64,000 nt of DNA from CBDFKV01 sp965249035. GTDB lineage: Bacteria > Pseudomonadota > Gammaproteobacteria > Arenicellales > Poriferihabitantaceae. The position numbers and the translations under genes are program-made. The DNA is taken from positions 558,001 to 622,000 of the forward strand of contig CBDFKV010000007.1 of NCBI GenBank assembly GCA_965249035.1, written 5' to 3'. The notes under the pieces were generated by a model, which saw only the letters and a program-made list of their open reading frames with translations, was not told where the DNA came from and ran no database searches. Shown here piece by piece: positions 26,272-35,369 of this stretch (position 1 is its first letter; each line of letters begins with the position of its first letter).

Positions 26272-26997
26272 ATGGAAATGGAACCACATCGGTTTTCGAA
26301 GCCGCAGCGCCAAAAAGGAGTAACCATGGTAGACACTTTGGTGTCGCTGTCGTTGATTGCGTTCCTGGCAACTGCCGTAGTTGCCAACTTCAGTGGCGTA
26401 TTCACCAGAGCCAATGCTGAAACTGCTGCAGCGTCGTGGCAGTCTGCGATTGCTTATGCCCAATCTGAAGCACTGACCAGAAGTGCTACCAATCAGGGGG
26501 TGGTTAGACTCTGCGCGCTGAACGTAGCTCAAAATGGCTGTGCCAGGAGTGATGGAACTAGCTGGGGGGATGGCTGGGCCGTCTACGTACAACCAGTCAA
26601 CACAGGTGTGATCCAGTATTTGCGTCTCTTCCCAATTGCTGGGGCATTGGGGGTCTCAACCGATATGACTATAATGGGGAGAACGATTACGGTTAACCCA
26701 AGATCTATGCTTGCTCACGACACAACCGGTAGTCCAGTAAATCCCATTTTTGAAATTACCCGCAGTGGCGCTCTGGCAAATGACCCGCCTTTATTTGTCC
26801 GGCAATTGTCCCAGCAAGGGTGGGTCGACCTAGATACGAGCTTGACGCTAGCCACCGCCACCGCCATCCCCACTTCCACCACTCAAGGCGACCAACCCCT
26901 CTCATCCGATATCAACCATGGAGAAGACACTGCAAATGCCGAGTTTGGGAAACAGCCGATATCTAACACCGCAACGGACGTGCTGCCAACCTTCTAA
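26272..26997 (+). CDS. fimT: GspH/FimT-family minor pseudopilin
   Basis: This 241-residue protein begins a minor-pilin operon. A basic leader ends in glycine (RQKG), followed by a hydrophobic helix (VTMVDTLVSLSLIAFLATAV), the substrate pattern of the prepilin peptidase. Position 5 of the mature protein is Asp instead of the usual Glu. The middle contains the GspH pattern SEALTRSATNQGVVRLCALN and WGDGWAVYV. An internal ATG at 26326 has a better ribosome-binding site (AGGAG) but would remove the leader, so the start at 26272 is preferred. In Pseudomonas this position is held by fimU or fimT. The proline/serine-rich C-terminal 60 residues are unusual. Confidence 0.82.
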   Translation: MEMEPHRFSKPQRQKGVTMVDTLVSLSLIAFLATAVVANFSGVFTRANAETAAASWQSAIAYAQSEALTRSATNQGVVRLCALNVAQNGCARSDGTSWGDGWAVYVQPVNTGVIQYLRLFPIAGALGVSTDMTIMGRTITVNPRSMLAHDTTGSPVNPIFEITRSGALANDPPLFVRQLSQQGWVDLDTSLTLATATAIPTSTTQGDQPLSSDINHGEDTANAEFGKQPISNTATDVLPTF

Positions 26998-27012
26998 GAC
27001 CCTCTTATCCTA

Positions 27013-27507
27013 ATGCGAGTGTCCATTCAGCAGCCTAGAAACCTGAAACAATCACAGGGTTACTTCTTGCTTGAATTGGTCATCGCCGCAGGAATCGTGG
27101 CCGTTGGCCTCCTCGGTGTGGCCAGCATGCAAATCGCCGCACTCAAGCTGGGTGATTCAGCCATTAAACGAGGTGAGGCAGCAGTACGTATTCAAGAAAT
27201 GAGTAGCCGCATGCGTGCTAATATAAACGGCGTCGCGAGCGGGAGCTACCAACTCAACACCCAAACTGTAGGTGGTGCCGTAGCCAATACAGGCAAAGCG
27301 GGACAGGACATTCAAAACTGGTTAGCTAGTATTAACGCATCACATGGCGCGCAGGCAACCGCAACCATCAACTGCCCCAGTAATTTAGTTCAATGCTCAA
27401 TGACAATTGTTTGGCAGAATGTCCGGCCAGATGGTCGCACTCCTGAAGCACCCAATACTGTTAGCCCAAACAGTTCAAATAATTACCAGGCTTCGGTTAT
27501 ATTTTAG
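27013..27507 (+). CDS. pilV: Type IV pilus minor pilin PilV
   Basis: This 164-residue protein carries the prepilin signature KQSQGYFLLELVIAAGIVAVGLLGVASMQ, with cleavage expected after Gly and Glu at position 5, and the GLLG-type helix typical of PilV. It lies 15 bases after fimT and just before pilW. Minor pilins of this set form the priming complex at the pilus tip together with PilY1 and are needed to start pilus assembly. Confidence 0.85.
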   Translation: MRVSIQQPRNLKQSQGYFLLELVIAAGIVAVGLLGVASMQIAALKLGDSAIKRGEAAVRIQEMSSRMRANINGVASGSYQLNTQTVGGAVANTGKAGQDIQNWLASINASHGAQATATINCPSNLVQCSMTIVWQNVRPDGRTPEAPNTVSPNSSNNYQASVIF

Positions 27508-27512
27508 CACTT

Positions 27513-28700
27513 ATGCAAGTCTCACACCCATCAGGGAACCGGCAGATACAGCAAGGGTTTTCTCTGATCGAAGTAGTCCTTGCAATCGGTTTGAGCGTCA
27601 TTGTAATCGGCGCCTTATACGCCACTTTTCTTCCCACTGTAACCACGTGGCGCCTCGCCAACGCTAGCCAGCGCGTTCATGAAACCCAAGACCGGATTGA
27701 AGACCTGTTTCACCGTGTACGTTCGTCCAGTATTTTAGGTTGCACAGATCAGGTCATCCCCTTTTCAACTGTCAGTTTGGTTAATCCCGAGGCTCTATGG
27801 GCTTTTAATTTTACCGAACCTTTTCGTTCAACCCCTTCTAACAACGCTCAGCCAACTGACATCAACTGGTATCAGCTCCTGTATACCAATCTACTTAACG
27901 CTGATGGGACTAAAAGCCTCGCGACAAGTGGAGAAACCAAAGTTGGGGATATCGTGGTCGCACTCTCACCCGATAGCAAGTTCTACCGTTTAAATAACCT
28001 CAACTACACTGGCACTCAACAAGTACTGACCTTGGTAAATGATCTAGGGGCTGCGGTAACCGTCAACCCAGGAGAACTCTATCTAGTTCACGATTGCAAT
28101 CAAACCACCGTTATCCGCGCTGAAGCCAACTCATATAACGGGGCATTAATCTACACTACCAACAATCCACAGGGATATCCTATAAAAACGGTTGTTTCGG
28201 GTTATGACCCAGCCATCTACTATATTGGCGGGCAAGTCGTGAATGGCGTGACGATACCAACGCTGTACCAACGTAAAATCCAAAAAGCGGGCGCTGCTGT
28301 TATCACCAACGATAACCCCTTGATCAATGACGTTGTCAATATGCGCGTGGTTTATGATCTAATTCCAACCTCAACATTTGTCCCACCCACTTTGGCTTTG
28401 AATCAGGTTTGTTGTACGACAAAACAACTATTGGTAGATCCTGATGTACCAGCCAAGATTAACCGCGATGTCGCTCGCGCCACTTTGCTGATATTATTCA
28501 AAACTCCGATCAGAAATGACTCCAATAACCCCCAGCTTTTTAATTTTATGGGTGACGATGGTATAACGTATCGTTGTGATACATTAATCGATGATGCAAA
28601 CTCAATGATGAACAGTAGCAATGCCTGCCCCAGCTTCCTCACTGACGAATTTCAATACCGACAAATGAGTTTGGTGTTTGATTTACCTAAGCCACGCTAA
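27513..28700 (+). CDS. pilW: Type IV pilus minor pilin PilW
   Basis: This 395-residue minor pilin has the leader and helix IQQGFSLIEVVLAIGLSVIVIGALYATFL, with Glu at position 5. Its large globular C-terminal domain, with several Cys residues late in the sequence (QVCCTTKQLL, RCDTLID), is typical of the long PilW proteins. It starts 5 bases after pilV ends. It would join FimT, PilV, PilX and PilY1 in the tip complex in the envelope. Confidence 0.85.
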   Translation: MQVSHPSGNRQIQQGFSLIEVVLAIGLSVIVIGALYATFLPTVTTWRLANASQRVHETQDRIEDLFHRVRSSSILGCTDQVIPFSTVSLVNPEALWAFNFTEPFRSTPSNNAQPTDINWYQLLYTNLLNADGTKSLATSGETKVGDIVVALSPDSKFYRLNNLNYTGTQQVLTLVNDLGAAVTVNPGELYLVHDCNQTTVIRAEANSYNGALIYTTNNPQGYPIKTVVSGYDPAIYYIGGQVVNGVTIPTLYQRKIQKAGAAVITNDNPLINDVVNMRVVYDLIPTSTFVPPTLALNQVCCTTKQLLVDPDVPAKINRDVARATLLILFKTPIRNDSNNPQLFNFMGDDGITYRCDTLIDDANSMMNSSNACPSFLTDEFQYRQMSLVFDLPKPR

Positions 28701-28714
28701 TAGTGTTTTGAATC

Positions 28715-29269
28715 ATGACTTTTAGCCCTCAAGCATTCGCACATAAACCACCATCAATAAAATTGGTCCATCAGCAAGGTGCTGCACTGATTATTGGCTT
28801 GATCATCGTGACCTTATTGACCACAATAGCGGTTGCTTCATTCAGTAACACCCTCATTAGTGAACGAATTGCCGCCAACAAACAAGATCGGCATTTAGCC
28901 CTTGAAGGCGCCCAAAGCGCATTGGCGGTCGGCATTGACCGCTTATCTAAAACTGACAATACCCAGGTTGGCCGCGCTCACACTCAGTATTATCAAACAC
29001 TTGATCAAGGCACTGCTGAGGCACCACCCGATATCAGCACTTGGGACGATGACAGTAGTTATCCATTTGACTCAGCAGTATGGCCAAATCCCCCACGCTA
29101 CAAAATTGAGGAATTTTCTTCCTCCCAACACCCGGGGGTTGGCGATGGTGTATCCGAACAGCAACGCAGCATTTTCGCGACGACATATTATCGTATTATT
29201 GGCCGGGGCCAGGGCCGTGATGCGCGCAGCCAAGCCATTGTCGAATCGGTCGTGATGAAAATGGAATGA
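28715..29269 (+). CDS. pilX: Type IV pilus minor pilin PilX
   Basis: This 184-residue protein has an N-terminal prepilin helix (HQQGAALIIGLIIVTLLTTIAVASF) lacking the canonical Glu5, as is usual in PilX, and the segment ISERIAANKQDRHLALEGAQSAL that is typical of PilX N-terminal domains. It ends with a four-base overlap onto pilY1, so translation of PilY1 is coupled to it. No truncation is visible. Confidence 0.85.
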   Translation: MTFSPQAFAHKPPSIKLVHQQGAALIIGLIIVTLLTTIAVASFSNTLISERIAANKQDRHLALEGAQSALAVGIDRLSKTDNTQVGRAHTQYYQTLDQGTAEAPPDISTWDDDSSYPFDSAVWPNPPRYKIEEFSSSQHPGVGDGVSEQQRSIFATTYYRIIGRGQGRDARSQAIVESVVMKME

Positions 29270-29697
29270 CTCACCCCGCAATGATATTTTTCACCCGCAC
29301 AAAATACTGTGCACTGGGGCTCGGTTGGGCGGTGTGTGCGGCTAATGTCAGTTTCGCTGCGCCTACTCAAACTCCACTGGACATCGCTACCGCAGCTAAA
29401 CCTAATGTCATGGTTTTATTGGATACCTCGGGCTCAATGAAAAACTCTAATCGGTGGAAGATTGCGAAAACAGCGATTTACAACTTATTTGACCAAACGA
29501 GTAATGTTCGTTTTTGCTTCTCAAGCTTTACCATCCAAAGCGGCGCTGATATCCCAGCAGGAATGAAATGCAGTAGCACCGATACTGACAAAGCCACACT
29601 GAAGTCAACAGTATATAATCTAACAGTAGATGATTTCGAGGGTTCGACGCCTGTGGCTGAATCCCACTACGATATCACGCGCTTCTTTCGTGGCCAA

Positions 29698-29713
29698 GCG
29701 GCTTTATTCGGAT
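29698..29713 (+). repeat. Target-site duplication, left copy (16 bp)
   Basis: GCGGCTTTATTCGGAT directly precedes the left end of the element and is repeated exactly at 31102-31117. Confidence 0.93.
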
Positions 29714-29752
29714 TGTTACGAGTAAATTGTCTGTCCTGCGAATTAATTCATA
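29714..29752 (+). repeat. Left terminal inverted repeat of the IS
   Basis: About 39 bases that match the reverse complement of 31062-31101 imperfectly, with the first 16 bases differing at only three positions. They begin TGTTAC. Confidence 0.85.
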
Positions 29753-29791
29753 ACCTGTCCGGATTTAATCTATGCCTATTTGAGGCTTCAG

Positions 29792-30976
29792 ATGAACCGG
29801 ACAGGATTTCATGAACAGGTGAAACAGATGAGATTTAAAGAAGCTTATGAAGGCTATCAGTGCAAACGACTCACCCAAAGCGAAGCAGCCACTCTGTTGG
29901 GTGTGTGTGACCGCAGTTTCCGGCGCTATATGCAGCGCTATGATGAATCGGGCATGGAGGGTTTGTTGGATCGGCGGTTAAACGAACCTTCGCACCGTCT
30001 TGCCCCCGTAGATGAAGTGATCGCACTGCAAGACCTGTATTCAAGCCGATATGAGGGCTGGAATGTGCGCCATTTTCATCGCTGGTATCAGCACGAACAC
30101 GATGGCTCACGCAGCTATAGCTGGGTTAAGAACACGCTGCAACACGCAGGTCTGGTGCGTAAGGCCAAGACCCGTGGCCCCCATCGAATCAAACGACTCG
30201 CCAGTGCCCTGCCTGGAATGATGATCCACCAAGATGGCAGCACGCATCAGTGGGTTGAAGGTAAATATTGGGATTTGATTGTGACCATGGATGACGCCAC
30301 CAATGAGCATTACTCGATGCGCTTTGTCGATGAAGAAGGCACCCACAGCAGCTTGTTAGGGGTCAAAGATGTGCTTGAAGCTAAAGGCCTATTTTGTTCA
30401 TTTTACTCAGACAGGGGCAGTCATTACTGGCATACCCCCGAGGCAGGTGGCAAGGTCGATAAGCGTAATCCAACACAGTTTGGTGTGGCGCTCAAGCGCT
30501 TGGGCATTGAGATGATTGCAGCTTACTCACCCGAAGCCAGAGGCCGCTCAGAACGCGCCTTCGGCACCCATCAGGGGCGATTACCCAATGAGCTAGCCCT
30601 TAAGGGCATTACCGATATGGATGCCGCCAATGAATACTTGCAGAAGCATTATATGCCGGCCTTCAATGCTGAGTTCAGTCACCTTGCGCGCGAGTTAGGT
30701 AATGCTTTTGTGGCATTGGCCGGGATAGATCTGGACGACTATTTATGCGAGCGCTACGAGCGCGTGGTGGGTAAAGACAACAGCGTGCAGTTCGAACGCT
30801 TACACCTTCAGATTCCACAAGACCGGCATCGCTACCACTATGTTAAGGCTAGGGTGAAAGTACTCCGACACCTCGACGGTGTGATCTCCATTTACCATGG
30901 CCCCCGTCGATTGGGCCGATATACTGCAGAGGGAGATTTGATCCGGGAGACAACATGCAACAGCAAAGCCGCGTAA
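29792..30976 (+). CDS. ISNCY/IS1202-family transposase
   Basis: This 394-residue DDE transposase has an N-terminal helix-turn-helix region (RLTQSEAATLLGVCDRSFRRYMQRY, residues about 25-50) and an RNase H-like catalytic core with acidic residues in MIHQDGSTHQW, FYSDRGSHYW and EARGRSERAFGTHQGRL. The ATG at 29792 is chosen because homologues of this type, as I recall them, begin MNxTGFHEQV. A more upstream start at 29780 is possible. The gene is full length with no internal stop, so the element could still be mobile. Confidence 0.9.
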   Translation: MNRTGFHEQVKQMRFKEAYEGYQCKRLTQSEAATLLGVCDRSFRRYMQRYDESGMEGLLDRRLNEPSHRLAPVDEVIALQDLYSSRYEGWNVRHFHRWYQHEHDGSRSYSWVKNTLQHAGLVRKAKTRGPHRIKRLASALPGMMIHQDGSTHQWVEGKYWDLIVTMDDATNEHYSMRFVDEEGTHSSLLGVKDVLEAKGLFCSFYSDRGSHYWHTPEAGGKVDKRNPTQFGVALKRLGIEMIAAYSPEARGRSERAFGTHQGRLPNELALKGITDMDAANEYLQKHYMPAFNAEFSHLARELGNAFVALAGIDLDDYLCERYERVVGKDNSVQFERLHLQIPQDRHRYHYVKARVKVLRHLDGVISIYHGPRRLGRYTAEGDLIRETTCNSKAA

Positions 30977-31061
30977 CTCCGCTTCGTGGTTTTGCCGCCG
31001 ATGAATTCGCTTCGGACTACGTCCTTCGCTCTTTCATCGGCGTTAACAAAAGTGGACAATC

Positions 31062-31101
31062 TATGAATTAATTATCCGGACAGTTCTATTTACTCTTAAC
31101 A
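31062..31101 (-). repeat. Right terminal inverted repeat of the IS
   Basis: Ends CTCTTAACA at 31101, the inverted counterpart of the left end at 29714-29752. Confidence 0.85.
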
Positions 31102-31117
31102 GCGGCTTTATTCGGAT
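31102..31117 (+). repeat. Target-site duplication, right copy (16 bp)
   Basis: An exact copy of 29698-29713, directly after the right end of the element. Confidence 0.93.
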
Positions 31118-33516
31118 CATCAGACCCCGCCCCACCCAGCCCGGTTGAATTAGAGTGCCAGTCAAACAATGTAATTGTAGTCTCTGATGGCTTGGCAAAT
31201 CTCGATATGGATGTGCAAACACAGATAGATCGCTTACTTGACGCAGAAGGTTTGCTTTCTGCATCTTCACAAACACTGCCCAATTGGGACGGCAAGGCAG
31301 ATATTGATAACCAATATTTAGATGATTTAGCGCTATTTGGCCGTGATCTTGACCTTAATGCCCACCTAATTGGGCAACAATATCTGGTAACACATACCAT
31401 CGGGTTTGATAATGATGCACAAGTTCTCAGAGACGCCGCTGATTACAGTGGCGGGGTCTATTCTCGAGCGTCATCAAGCGCTAGCAATACCAACAGCCTG
31501 AGTGAAGCACTGCAAAGAAGTATCACGACCCTAAGCAGCAACACTTCAGGCAGCGGTTTCAGCGTTTCCAGCCCTTACTTTGATGAAGACGGGTTCAATC
31601 TTTTTAGCAGTAATTACAGCACCGAAAAGTGGTCCGGTGATGTCAAATCAATCACGTTGAAACTTGAACTTGAAGGTGATGAATTTACGACATCAGAAAA
31701 CTGGTCGGCCGCGGACAACCTGCCTAACCCGAGCGCTCGAAACTTGTGGACCCATTGTCGAGGTTGCACCCCAAACACCCGCGATTTTAAATGGGATCAA
31801 TTATCATCGGCACAACGTGATCTACTGCAGGCAACTGATGAAGCGGCTGAACAAGATACCGTCAACTTCCTGCGTGGCTCAGAGGACAACGAAGGCACTA
31901 AGGGCAGGGGATTTCGCAGCCGCCATCGCGCCAGCGATACTACCCAATCGCCGCTAGGCGATATCATTCACTCCCCACCGTTATTTGCGAATAACGGCGA
32001 CTACGGCTTTCCACTCACACTTGAAGACGCCAACAACAATCTGAGCTATGCAGATTTTCTCGCTGATAAAACCCAGTCTGGGCACGTCTATGTTGGCTCA
32101 AATGACGGTATCCTCCACGCATTTGATGGTGACACTGGTGTTGAAACGTTTGGCTTTATCCCTGCCACAGTCTTTCCCAACCTGTATGAGTTACGTCGCC
32201 CTAACTACCAACACCGCTATTTTATAGATGGACAAGCGATTGTCAGTGATATGATCGTTAACAAAAAATGGTCTAGCGTTTATGTCAGCTCATTTGGTGC
32301 AGGCGCGAAAGGTTTTTTTGCACTCAATGTCACCGACCCAAACGCATCACCTAATGACCTCTTTCTGTGGGAGGTTAATCAAACAAGCCATCCCGTGGAC
32401 TACAAAGACTTAGGCTACGTGCTACATCAGCCCCGTCTTGTACGGATCAAAGGCAAAAATAACGACCAATGGCGAATGATCGTTGGCAATGGCGTACACA
32501 GCGCCGATGGAAAAGCAATCATCTATGTCATTGATATCGACACTGGATTACCCGTTCAAAAGCTTGAGCTGGATGATGGCGCTGGATATAACAGCTTGAA
32601 TGACGGCAATGGCATCACCGGGATTACAGCGGTGGACGAAAATGCTGATAGCTATGCCGATTTTTTATATGCCAGCGACCTGAAAGGTAATATTTGGCGG
32701 CTAGACTTTGACAACATCGGCGAATCAGCCTCTAACCTATTTAAGTCTTCCTTTTATAAAAAAAACGGCAAGCCAAAGCCATTGTTCACCGCCAAAGGCC
32801 CCTACGATGCAAATGGCGATGAGCAGATATCAAGTGATGAAAAGACAGACTTAAAACGGCAGCCAATTACCGGAGGAATTTCAGTCACCCGCGCACCCGA
32901 AGGCGGTTACATGCTGTTTTTTGGGACTGGACGCTTATATGACATCCCCCACATGTTTGCAGCCGATGCGGCACGTTTCGAAGCGATTTACGGCCTTTGG
33001 GATAAAGACGAGAATCCCAGCCCCATTTCTGGGCTGGGTAAGTTGGTCAAACAATCCTTCAAAGTCACAGATAATGGTTCAAGAACAGTTACTGCCAAAC
33101 CGGTTAATTATCTCAAAAAACGTGGTTGGTACATTAACCTACCCCTGTTCGGGGAAAGAGTACTTGCCAAACCTCAACCGTTGTATAACAGTGTTTTGTT
33201 TGTCAGCCAGCAACCCCCAGCCGGTCACAACCCCGAAAGTGATAAGCGAGACCCCTGCGCCCAAGGTTCTGGTGGTTGGCTCATTCGTGTTGACCAATTA
33301 ACTGGCGCCCCAGCGTTGGTATTGGTGGCCGACCAGGATGCAGTAGCTGCACAAGCCAGCGAAGAAGGTGCAGGTGCGCCGTCGATGCCGGTAATTGTGC
33401 AGAAAAATAAAACGGCTCATATCATCACACCACCCCAAAACGGGCAGGAAGCCTCATCGATTTCAGTAGATTTGCAGTACAAAGCCACTTCCTGGCGGAA
33501 AATCGAAGCTAATTAG
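31102..33516 (+). pseudogene. pilY1: pilY1, 3' part, after the insertion sequence
   Basis: This is the C-terminal four-fifths of PilY1. Read in the original frame it continues SSDPAPPSPVELECQSNNVI and then VVSDGLAN, the second half of the vWA domain, followed by the beta-propeller (PilY1 C-terminal) domain (HVYVGSNDGILHAFDGDTG). The propeller contains the calcium loop DENADSYAD (32635-32661) that resembles the known PilY1 calcium site, and an additional EF-hand-like loop DANGDEQISSDE (32806-32841). A TTG at 31192 could allow translation of a fragment without signal peptide, which could not be exported normally. Confidence 0.92.
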
Positions 33517-33536
33517 CAAACCAATGGTGAATCCCT

Positions 33537-33989
33537 TTGCGCCCCATCCCTAACAGACAAGCAAGCCCTGGTTTTTCGATGATTGAGTTACTCATCGTCC
33601 TGGCGATCGTTGCGATCATTGCGACTTTTGCGGTGGGTAATTACTCAGGTGTGATTGTAAAAATTGACCGCGCAACTGCGAAGGCTGACTTGAATAAGAT
33701 CGCTCAAGCGCTTGAGCGATACCAGTCAACCAATCGAACGTATACCAATGATTTTGCTATTCTTGGCTTAGGTGGTAATGTTGGAAACACGACCACCTTA
33801 ACCTCAGCTGACAGCAAATATACGTATGCGATAACCGCAACCACCACAACGCCCAACATATATTTGATCACCTCAAGCCCACTCCCCCTTCTAACCAAGG
33901 ATACCTGGCACTTGCAACTCGACCACCTTGGTCAGCAAACGCATTGTATCAATGCGGCTACTTGTGCCCCCCCCATTATTGGCTGGTAA
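33537..33989 (+). CDS. pilE: Type IV pilin-like protein PilE
   Basis: This 150-residue pilin has the leader MRPIPNRQASPG followed by FSMIELLIVLAIVAIIATFAV, a textbook prepilin sequence with Glu at position 5. The TTG start is supported by GGTGA 6 bases upstream, and there is an in-frame stop shortly before it. A C-terminal pair of cysteines (THCINAATCAPP) is consistent with a disulphide loop. It is the last gene of the minor pilin operon, downstream of the broken pilY1, so its expression may be affected by the insertion. It converges on ispH. Confidence 0.85.
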   Translation: MRPIPNRQASPGFSMIELLIVLAIVAIIATFAVGNYSGVIVKIDRATAKADLNKIAQALERYQSTNRTYTNDFAILGLGGNVGNTTTLTSADSKYTYAITATTTTPNIYLITSSPLPLLTKDTWHLQLDHLGQQTHCINAATCAPPIIGW

Positions 33990-33993
33990 GGAT

Positions 33994-34932
33994 TTAAGCT
34001 ATTCCTTCAGCACGCTCCAACAGCGACGCCGGCAGCGCAAACGATACCCGTTCAGATGGCCCATCCATTTCATCACAGCGGCCACCTCCTTCCAGCAGGT
34101 GATCGACTACCGCCGCAACCAACACCTCTGGTGCAGAAGCTCCGGCAGTCACACCAACGCGCTCACACCCTTGCAACCAAGTAGGGTCAATTTCGTCAGC
34201 AGCGTCGATTAAATAGGCGGGTTTGCCTTTTTGGGTGACTAATTCTTTCAAGCGATTAGAGTTCGAGCTGTTGGTCGACCCGACCACTAACACCAAATCA
34301 CACGCCTCGGCAAGCTTTTTCACCGCTACCTGCCGGTTCTGGGTGGCATAACAAATATCATCCTTGCGCGGCCCAATAATATGTTCAAACTTCGCTTTTA
34401 AAGCCTCGATAATTTCGTGGGTATCATCAACCGATAAAGTGGTTTGGCTGACATACGCCAGTTTAGTCGGGTCGGGCACAGACATCGTGGCTACGTCCTG
34501 CACGCGCTCCACCAAGGTCACGCCCTGCTTTACTTGGCCCAGAGTGCCCTCGACTTCCGGGTGTCCGGCATGCCCAATCAAAATAACATGATTGCCCTTT
34601 TCTACGTAACGCTTAACTTCAATGTGAACTTTGGTCACCAGCGGGCAAGTGGCATCATAGACATTTAAACCAAATTGTTCGGCCTGGCTTCTGACTGATT
34701 GCGATACTCCGTGGGCACTAAAAATGACGGTTGATCCTTTGGGAGCTTCGGATAAATCGTCAATAAAAACGGCTCCTTTTTGGGTTAACGAGCCCACAAC
34801 CGATTTATTATGCACCACTTGATGGCGTACATAGATCGGTGCGCCGTGCTTTTGCAGCGCGGTTTCAACGATATCTATGGCACGATCAACCCCCGCACAA
34901 AACCCGCGCGGGTTAGCCAACAATACATTCAT
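33994..34932 (-). CDS. ispH: 4-hydroxy-3-methylbut-2-enyl diphosphate reductase
   Basis: This 312-residue iron-sulfur enzyme makes isopentenyl and dimethylallyl diphosphate in the last step of the MEP isoprenoid pathway. The three cluster cysteines are visible in NPRGFCAGVDRAI (about residue 12), DATCPLVTKV (about 96) and DDICYATQNRQ (about 197). It overlaps fkpB by four bases and lies tail to tail with pilE, as in Pseudomonas. Length is normal. Confidence 0.96.
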   Translation of the reverse strand: MNVLLANPRGFCAGVDRAIDIVETALQKHGAPIYVRHQVVHNKSVVGSLTQKGAVFIDDLSEAPKGSTVIFSAHGVSQSVRSQAEQFGLNVYDATCPLVTKVHIEVKRYVEKGNHVILIGHAGHPEVEGTLGQVKQGVTLVERVQDVATMSVPDPTKLAYVSQTTLSVDDTHEIIEALKAKFEHIIGPRKDDICYATQNRQVAVKKLAEACDLVLVVGSTNSSNSNRLKELVTQKGKPAYLIDAADEIDPTWLQGCERVGVTAGASAPEVLVAAVVDHLLEGGGRCDEMDGPSERVSFALPASLLERAEGIA

Positions 34933-35369
34933 ACAACTCTCTCCAGAATTTCAACTTCAAAGCACACGTCACGCCCAGCATAGGGATGATTGAAATCAAC
35001 CTCAACCTCTTTTTCATCGCACCCGACTACCAAGCCTGCAATGCTTTCGCCGTCAGGCAACGAAAAATCGATTAACTCACCCAAACTGGGCTGATCTTTA
35101 AAGTCTGATTGAAGAAGTGATACGACCCGAGCAGGGTCAATCACGCCGAATGCTTGGTCTTCAGCGCGTAATTCAACCCGGCATTGTTCTCCAATGGACA
35201 GCCCCACCAGGCTCAACTCCACTTGCACCGGCCAGCGTCCGGAACCAAGCACGATGGTTTCAGGCTCACTGCTCGAGGCAGATTCCATCACTTCACCCGA
35301 CCGCAGGCATACATCATACGCCACTGTCAGCGTATCGCCCAGCGCGACTAACCCCGAATCAAGCGACAT
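34929..35369 (-). CDS. fkpB: FKBP-type peptidyl-prolyl isomerase, SlpA/FkpB type
   Basis: This is a 146-residue protein-folding helper of the SlyD/SlpA class, with an FKBP domain split by an insert-in-flap domain (around QAFGVIDPARVVSL). The start at 35369 (MSLDSGLVALGDTL) is chosen over 35405, which would overlap lspA further and add residues unlike the family. The gene overlaps lspA by 11 bases and ispH by 4, matching the conserved lspA-fkpB-ispH order. Confidence 0.9.
   Translation of the reverse strand: MSLDSGLVALGDTLTVAYDVCLRSGEVMESASSSEPETIVLGSGRWPVQVELSLVGLSIGEQCRVELRAEDQAFGVIDPARVVSLLQSDFKDQPSLGELIDFSLPDGESIAGLVVGCDEKEVEVDFNHPYAGRDVCFEVEILERVV

Larger units (their letters stand above)
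29266..29814 (+). pseudogene. pilY1: pilY1, 5' part, interrupted by an insertion sequence
   Basis: Residues 1-149 of PilY1 are genuine: a signal peptide, then PNVMVLLDTSGSM, a metal-ion-dependent adhesion (vWA) motif of DxSxS type. From position 29714 the frame continues into the insertion element and stops at 29814 after 34 foreign residues. The remaining two-thirds of the gene resume at 31102. Removing the element and one copy of the 16-bp duplication restores one frame of 948 residues. PilY1 is a pilus-tip adhesin and assembly factor, so loss of the intact protein probably impairs piliation or adhesion. Confidence 0.92.
29714..31101 (+). mobile_element. Complete IS1202/ISNCY-type insertion sequence in pilY1
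   Basis: The element is 1388 bp long and carries one transposase gene (29792-30976). Its ends are imperfect inverted repeats of about 39 bases: the left end reads TGTTACGAGTAAATTG and the right end, reversed, TGTTAAGAGTAAATAG. Both repeats share CTGTCC and AATTAATTCATA further in. It is flanked by a perfect 16-bp direct repeat. Long target duplications are a known trait of the IS1202 group. Intact ends, transposase and duplication point to a recent insertion. About 125 bases after the transposase stop are non-coding. Confidence 0.9.

Noticed and set aside
26326..26997. A shorter start of the fimT-type gene at an internal ATG with a good ribosome-binding site
   Set aside because: It would remove the basic leader and the glycine required for prepilin processing.
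31192..33516. The 3' part of pilY1 as a separate functional gene
   Set aside because: It begins inside the vWA domain, lacks a signal peptide, and joins exactly in frame with the upstream part when the insertion sequence is removed.
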